From assembly GCA_907163375.1 (NCBI GenBank), contig CAJQUW010001470.1, positions 124,001-188,000 on the forward strand: 64,000 bases of DNA. The letters run 5' to 3'. Under the pieces are notes generated by a model, which was not told the origin of the DNA, searched no databases, and saw only the letters and a list, made by a program, of their open reading frames with translations. Position 1 is the first letter of the stretch. Each line of letters begins with the position of its first letter. This document shows, piece by piece, positions 58,581 through 64,000 of the stretch. The position numbers were made by a program, and so were the translations under genes. This DNA is from Prostheceraeus crozeri (taxonomy: Eukaryota > Platyhelminthes > Polycladida > Euryleptidae).

Positions 58581-59987
58581 CAGGGTGTTTCACTTACTTG
58601 GGCCGCTCTTTGGATGAATATATCTAAGCTTTCCCCTTGTCTTCTGAGACAACAATCATGAAAAACATGACAAAAGTGAGTCATTAATGTAATTCAACAA
58701 TAAAATCAGCAATATTACAAGAGATTTTCGATGTGGCGGCCATTATTTGAGTAACACAGTCGGCACCGCTTCCGAAAAGAATCATAGCACTTTCGCACTT
58801 CACGAATGTCTATTCTGTCTAAGAAATCGGATATCCTTGACTCCAGTTCTTCCAGCGACGTTGGTCTTGGTGCACCGTAGACACTGTTTCGAACACAACC
58901 CCACAGCCAGAAATCATTTATCGTGAGATCAGGGCTGCGCGGAGGCCATTCAAGGAAGGAGCTACCTCGACCGATCCATCGATTGCGGAGTTTGGTATCC
59001 AAAACGGCCCGCGCACGCAATGAGAAATGCGCAGGAGCACCATCTTGCTGAAATATCAGCGCTCTCCTTGGCTGGATGAAGGGAACAACACATTCTTCCA
59101 GTAAAGAGGCGTAGTTTTCAGAATTAACAGTGTCGTGGATCACACGATAGGTCAGTACGTGTTGATGCGAGATCATCACCCAGAAAGTGATTGCTGCTTA
59201 CTTCATGGGCTTTTCCGTCGTCAATCGCGGATTTTCGGAGGCATAATGAAAAGAGTTGTGCAAGTTCACCTGGCCGTTAAGGTGGAAGCTGGCCTCGTCG
59301 CTGAAGACGATGTTGTTGCTCCAACTCGGACGATCTTCTTCGCGCTGAATAATTTGAGAGCAGAAGAAATGTCTCTTTGGATAGTCCGTGTCTTTCAGCT
59401 GCTGAACTGGAGTGAACTTCCATGGTCGAAGACCTTCGCTTTTGAGAATGCGGTTGACCGATGGCAAGGAAACGCCAACCTCGCGAGACACCTGCCGTTG
59501 AGAGCTGCAGGGTTCATCATGGAATGAATTTATCACGGATTGACGCTGTTCATCCGACACACGGCGATGACTTTGATCGGCCCCACTCTTCCTTGGATGA
59601 ACGGATAGGGTCTCTAAAAAACGTTGACGCCATTTGCGTAATGTCCTGACGTGGGGTCCTTCCTTGTTGAATTTTGTGGTGAATTGCCTTAGTGCTTCTT
59701 CACAATTATCAAAAGTTATTGCATACGAGACAACGGTCGCGATCTCTTCATTTGTGAAATCCTCCATCTCGAGTCTTGAAAGTGATGTTGTGCCGTGCTT
59801 TTGTCTTTATGATGAGAGTAGAATCTAACTGAATTTAAAAATTTCATTGTGTTCGTGAAAATCATAGATATCTAACTCCCTCATCATTTCATTCATGACA
59901 GCAACTAATCAAATCAATAATTGCCTTTCAATAGACATGCAGAAACATGATTCAATATTCATTCGAAGAGCGGCCCAAGTAAGTGAT
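58581..59987 (-). mobile_element. mariner-like element (DD41D-like group), TIRs present
   Basis: CACTTACTTGGGCCGCTCTT at 58591-58610 is found complemented at 59968-59987, followed on both sides by a GATGAATA or GAATGAATA word, giving TIRs of about 30 bp. The left outermost CAGGGTGTTT after TATA fits a TA target, but the right outermost bases differ (GATGGCAC instead of GAAACACC), so the right tip is altered. Length about 1.4 kb. Confidence 0.88.
58715..59767 (-). pseudogene. mariner-like transposase with one frameshift
   Basis: N-terminal half (59767-59198): an HTH region with HVRTLRKWRQRFLETLSVHP, then SQRQVSREVGVSLPSVNRIL, then the first catalytic Asp in NNIVFSDEASFHLNGQVNLH. C-terminal half (59179-58715): ALIFQQDGAPAHFSLRARAV with the second Asp, and WPPRSPDLTINDFWLWGCVR with the third acidic position about 42 residues on, ending RHIENLL. 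A single frameshift around 59180-59200 separates the halves; otherwise the enzyme is full length, about 345 residues, so the copy is young. All three catalytic residues are kept. Confidence 0.9.
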
Positions 59988-60920
59988 GGCACATGGAAAA
60001 ATCTATGGTTTGTAGATCAGATTCGATCTAAAACATTATGTCATAGTCAAACTATATGCCAAATTGGTTGTGGAAGTTGTTGACAGGATCTTCATGAAGA
60101 GAATTTTAGTGAGATGGTGTTATTCTATCATGTGAAGTAGCCTACTATTCCATGGATTAATATGCTGTGTCTATTTGTGCCAGTCATTCACAACTATTCT
60201 ACAATTTTTCAACACTGGAATACGAATTAAAATTTGGTTCCCAGGGTCATATTGAAAGTGGTCTCTGTAATGGTTGGAAGAACATCTCAAGAATTCACAG
60301 ATTAAATTTCTAATTATTGGATAATTTCTCGGTCAAGCGGTTAAGAGACCTAGTGCTTTTCTGGAATAGACGCACTGAAAGCTTCTTTACCTGCAATCAT
60401 TTCTCAGATAAGTAGAATGTCGCTGGATCTTTTCAATTAATCATTGAATGACTTAGTAAAATAGTCTGATGATATTTTGGCAGCTGATATTCGAAAGCAT
60501 GGGAAAATTTTGAAAATTGTTCAAATGTAAAGAACAGGGGAACCCTTTAAAGTAAAATGAATACCCGACGGTTTATTTCAAGCTGGAGTAATGCATGTTC
60601 TGTAAATCGACATTGCAAGTTGCACATGTGTCTGATTATACTCTTGATAGATTATGGGAGCGATATTTCAAAATGATGAACGTAGAGAACGTTTTAAAGG
60701 ATTTTCTTCTTTGTCATTCTGTCGCCGCAGTATTTTGTAAATTCATTATTGCTTTTGTGTACATGATCTTTGGACAAGGTGCAACAATCCACATCACAAA
60801 TTGACTTGATAATTAAAAATGCCAACCCGAAAACAAGAAAGCCAGCTCGCAAAATTTGCTTTTTGCACCAACTAAGTTCCCCCGGAGTGTGCCATAATTT
60901 TCATGCAATTTCCATTCTAG

Positions 60921-63900
60921 GACTTTCTATGGTATTGTTAATTTCTATGGGCTAATCATATCTTGTTTATGCACTTCTATGATTTTTTTGCACACGAGCT
61001 TACACAGGAAAAGTTAACTTTATGATTCCGTGGGACTGAAAAGTTGACTTTTCCTACCGGCATTTTACATAGAAGAGATATCTTTCCACTCCCAAACAAA
61101 ATGAAAATATCATTGCAGCCCGGCTTTTTTCTATTGAATTTCATATCTAAAACAGGCGGGCAACCATGATGTCATTGTTGTCCGCCTATTTACAGTAGAT
61201 TGAATTTATATCTAAGAAGCGGACTGTGCCATAGCTACATTACGCACAATGTACCGGTAGAGTCGTTGAATTCAAAATTAGATATTGCGGGCAGAAATAT
61301 CAGACAGTCTCAGCTGCTAACGTAGCCTCGTCTTTAAATGATATATTTTAATACCTCAATGGATGATACATTTACATGTACTACACGTAGTCATCCTTTT
61401 CTATTTTTCTTGAAATCAAGGGTGCGGCGATTATATTAGAGAGCGGTGATTATCAAAAAGTTGAACTCTCAGTTGCGGCGTTTATTAGAGGGCGTCGTTA
61501 ATTAGAGGGAAAACGGCATATAATTAAGAACGAGATAAATAGAGGTACAAAACCTTCAATTCACTTTTGAAACGCAATCATGAAAATCATAACTGATAAA
61601 ATCAGATAGTCACTTATTTGTCCGATAAAATAACAAAAATTGTCTGCCAAATCAATGTGATACTTTGAGGAAGTCGCACACAGCTTAATATATGATAAAT
61701 AAAATGATGCATCCATTTTCAGAGGAATAAGCATTTTCATGAATTTTCAGAGAAATAAACATGGATCTCGAATATTGAGGATTACAAGGTACAACAGAGT
61801 ATAAATCGGATTGTGAGCTTCGGTTAAAAGGTTGTACTGCTAAAACATTGCACGATAGTGACCGAAGAAGAGCTCCTTGTGAAGAATGCTTTCAAGATGC
61901 AGCGTCTGAAGTCCGCGAGAAGACAGAATTCTTTCTTTCCTTGGGCATGCAGTCTACAGTACATAATAAATCTGTTTAACTTCTCTGTTTGACCTTCTAT
62001 TGATGATGACTTGCAACTTTCTTGTGATTGATTTCCATTCCATTAAATAGACGCTTTAATATTATTTATATACAAATAAGAACGCTTCGCGTCTCGTGTT
62101 TCTAAGAACATAGACAATTCGTTCAATTATGGTGGATGCATTGCAAGCTATGCAGCAATAAACATTTCTGCCCTTAAAAATGATGATATAATCCTATTAA
62201 TCACGACAGAATTCACATTATCGAAGCATAAATCCTACTGTTTGGAACAGAATTCCAAATAATACTATGACGTGCGGTAGACATTTGCATGGTACATTAT
62301 ACAACATGTTCCGCAAAGAAATTCCTGGGCGCACTTACTTTGTCTCCTTGAGTGTAGTGTAATCTAAGTTTTCAAATTTTGATCTGTTAAGTAAGAAATC
62401 ACTAAACTTTTCCAAGCAGTCCCCCAATCCACTGCGTCATCTGAAATACAGTTTTAATGGCGTCTTGTGCTGGATTGGAATTTAGCCATTCTTAATGAAT
62501 GGTAAATCAGCAAGAAAAAAAGCCAGCGTCTCCAGTCATCTAGAAGAATTCATAGATTGACAACTCCATTAATCACCATTAGCAGATTAAAGATGCCGGT
62601 TTCACTGGGGAATGCACTTGCGGAATTACAATTTTCATACTTATCCTTGTTGTTCCAAAGCTTATAGTATGATACTCAAAGTATCTAGTTATGGATGTAT
62701 ATTGGTAGGACGCATTTGGTGTTTAGCCTCAATTTGCATTCAGATAAGTAACCCATGATCTCGACAAAGTTAAATGCAATTCAGTTTTAACACGTTGAGT
62801 CAGTTGGAGCACCGATTAGCTGGACAACCCAAGAGTACTATAAATTAACAATTTAATTAAATGAAATAAACGACAGATCAAATTGCCACACAAAAGATGT
62901 ACGGTTGGTACGATTTGTACCTACGAACCCAGGTTAACTAGAGATGTGACAGTGATTAATGGTGGCAACCTTGCACTCCTTTAGATCATCTGAAAGAAAT
63001 AGCAACTTTTTAAGTAAATTCCAAAGTCGATATATCCATATAAAATTTTAAAAAAGTAATTCAATTGTCTGACGCACTTTAAGGAAACTGAAGCATTGAA
63101 TACTATAAGAACAGTCAACCTTCGCGTATATAGTTGACAAACTGGAGGGATACTACTTTGGGTATAGCAAAACAGTTAACTCACGGTGGGTTTGAGTTCG
63201 ATTATCACTTTGACAATTCTCCAGAAAAACTGTTTGCACTTTCTGAACATATTAAGTCTTGGTTTTTCAAAAATGTAAATCTGAAAAAGTTCATCTAGTT
63301 ATCTTCGAGCAAAATCAAATTTTGAATTTCGCAAGTACCGAATCTTACGCAGCATGAAAAAAATGTTTTCCTACATTTCAAAAACAAAAGCTCTCCATAC
63401 AAACTGATAGCATTTCCGGGTCTTCTAACGCTTTTTAAGCCGTAGAATGACGACACTGTGACTATCTATCGAGCCCCTTTGAAATAATTTGAATTTTGAA
63501 CTTATTAAGTAATATGAATAAGTATGGATCTTGAAAATTTTAAACATAAGTTTCTTTTGCCGAATGGAATTCATTGTATGGTGTTGCAGCGTATATGTTC
63601 ACTCTTCAAGTCTCAATAGTTCGTGCACTTTCTTTGCCTTTATCTCATGTTTCTGAGCTCAATTAGTATTTTTCTCTAATACGGTATATTAAGTGAGAAG
63701 GGTCAGTCTCAAAACTTCTACAATTAACGATTCATTTACATAATATGTGCGATCAATCAGCATTGAAAACGATTGATTATTTAACTCCCACAAATTACAT
63801 GTCCCAGTCCCATACGAACAGCCAAATCATTAAAAAACTTAGTAGAAACAGAAACCAATCTGAAATCAACTTTGATATCGAGAAATAATAAATTGATTTT

Positions 63901-64000
63901 CGGAGTATTCCGAGATGATACTGATGGATCTCGAGATTAAAATCAATAGCGTTGTAAACCCGTTGTGATTTGCATTTATGTGAAAAGTTGACGAAGGATT
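60921..64000. other. Right-hand stretch without recognised genes
   Basis: Near 61150-61260 there are words of the GGCGGGCAACNATGAT type like those at 57915. At about 61428-61510 a degenerate repeat GCGGCGATTATATTAGAGAG / GCGGCGTTTATTAGAGGGCG occurs. The remainder is AT-rich with only short frames and no family likeness. Confidence 0.5.

Larger units (their letters stand above)
58549..60920. mobile_element. CTAGAATGGAAATTG-family element containing a mariner copy
   Basis: The left tip CTAGAATGGAAGTTTG and right tip GCAATTTCCATTCTAG are inverted. The right subterminal CCAACTAAGTTCCCCCGG matches the 200-bp MITE at 52638 in reverse. A mariner-like element occupies 58581-59987. The remaining 0.95 kb on its right has no recognised gene. 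Confidence 0.6.

Noticed and set aside
1-64000. CRISPR arrays, bacterial operons, ribosomal RNA genes
   Set aside because: No evenly spaced short repeats with unique spacers and no rRNA-like sequence; gene structure and repeats are eukaryotic.

Overview
This window looks like nuclear DNA from an animal, probably a marine invertebrate. It is AT-rich, holds one host gene split by introns of up to about 12 kb, and is loaded with transposons of many classes. TACATGTA-type words recur, as in several marine invertebrate genomes. I cannot name the phylum.

1-7.9 kb: most of a Polinton/Maverick-type (adintovirus-like) element, treated here as a fossil. A compact block on the minus strand encodes an ssDNA-binding-like protein (unproven), two RING-like Cys-rich proteins, a DEDDh exonuclease-like protein, small basic core-like proteins, an FtsK/HerA-type packaging ATPase, a retroviral-type integrase, a double-jelly-roll major capsid protein and an adenain-like protease. 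Facing it on the plus strand is the C-terminal part of a TATA-binding-protein-like gene that runs off the left edge. Within the window the reading frames look whole. A TATA box lies at 7901-7910. The far end, probably with the DNA polymerase, lies outside.

7.9-17.4 kb: a 487-bp direct-repeat mosaic with G-runs, a broken Tc1/mariner copy, a hAT-type MITE and a jockey/CR1-like LINE tail inserted in a hairpin MITE.

17.4-55.8 kb: one host gene on the minus strand, which I rebuilt as eleven exons in perfect phase (563 codons plus stop, start exon not found). It encodes an LRRC74-like protein: an acidic N-terminal region, RNI-type leucine-rich repeats and a C-terminal EF-hand pair. Two of its introns appear to use GC-AG boundaries. 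The introns hold nested elements. The largest is a 7.25-kb DNA transposon with 500-bp inverted termini and a DDE transposase I cannot place in a superfamily. It contains a hAT (8-bp TSD) and a piggyBac remnant (TTAA TSD) and itself sits in a hAT-type MITE. Other contents are palindromes of 216, 747 and 936 bp, PIF/Harbinger and pogo/Tigger remnants, LINE tails and SINEs.

55.8-64 kb: no host exon recognised. It holds a Tc1 deletion derivative, a mariner-like element with a frameshift and 20-bp matching TIRs, the MITE family it jumped into, and sequence without recognisable genes.
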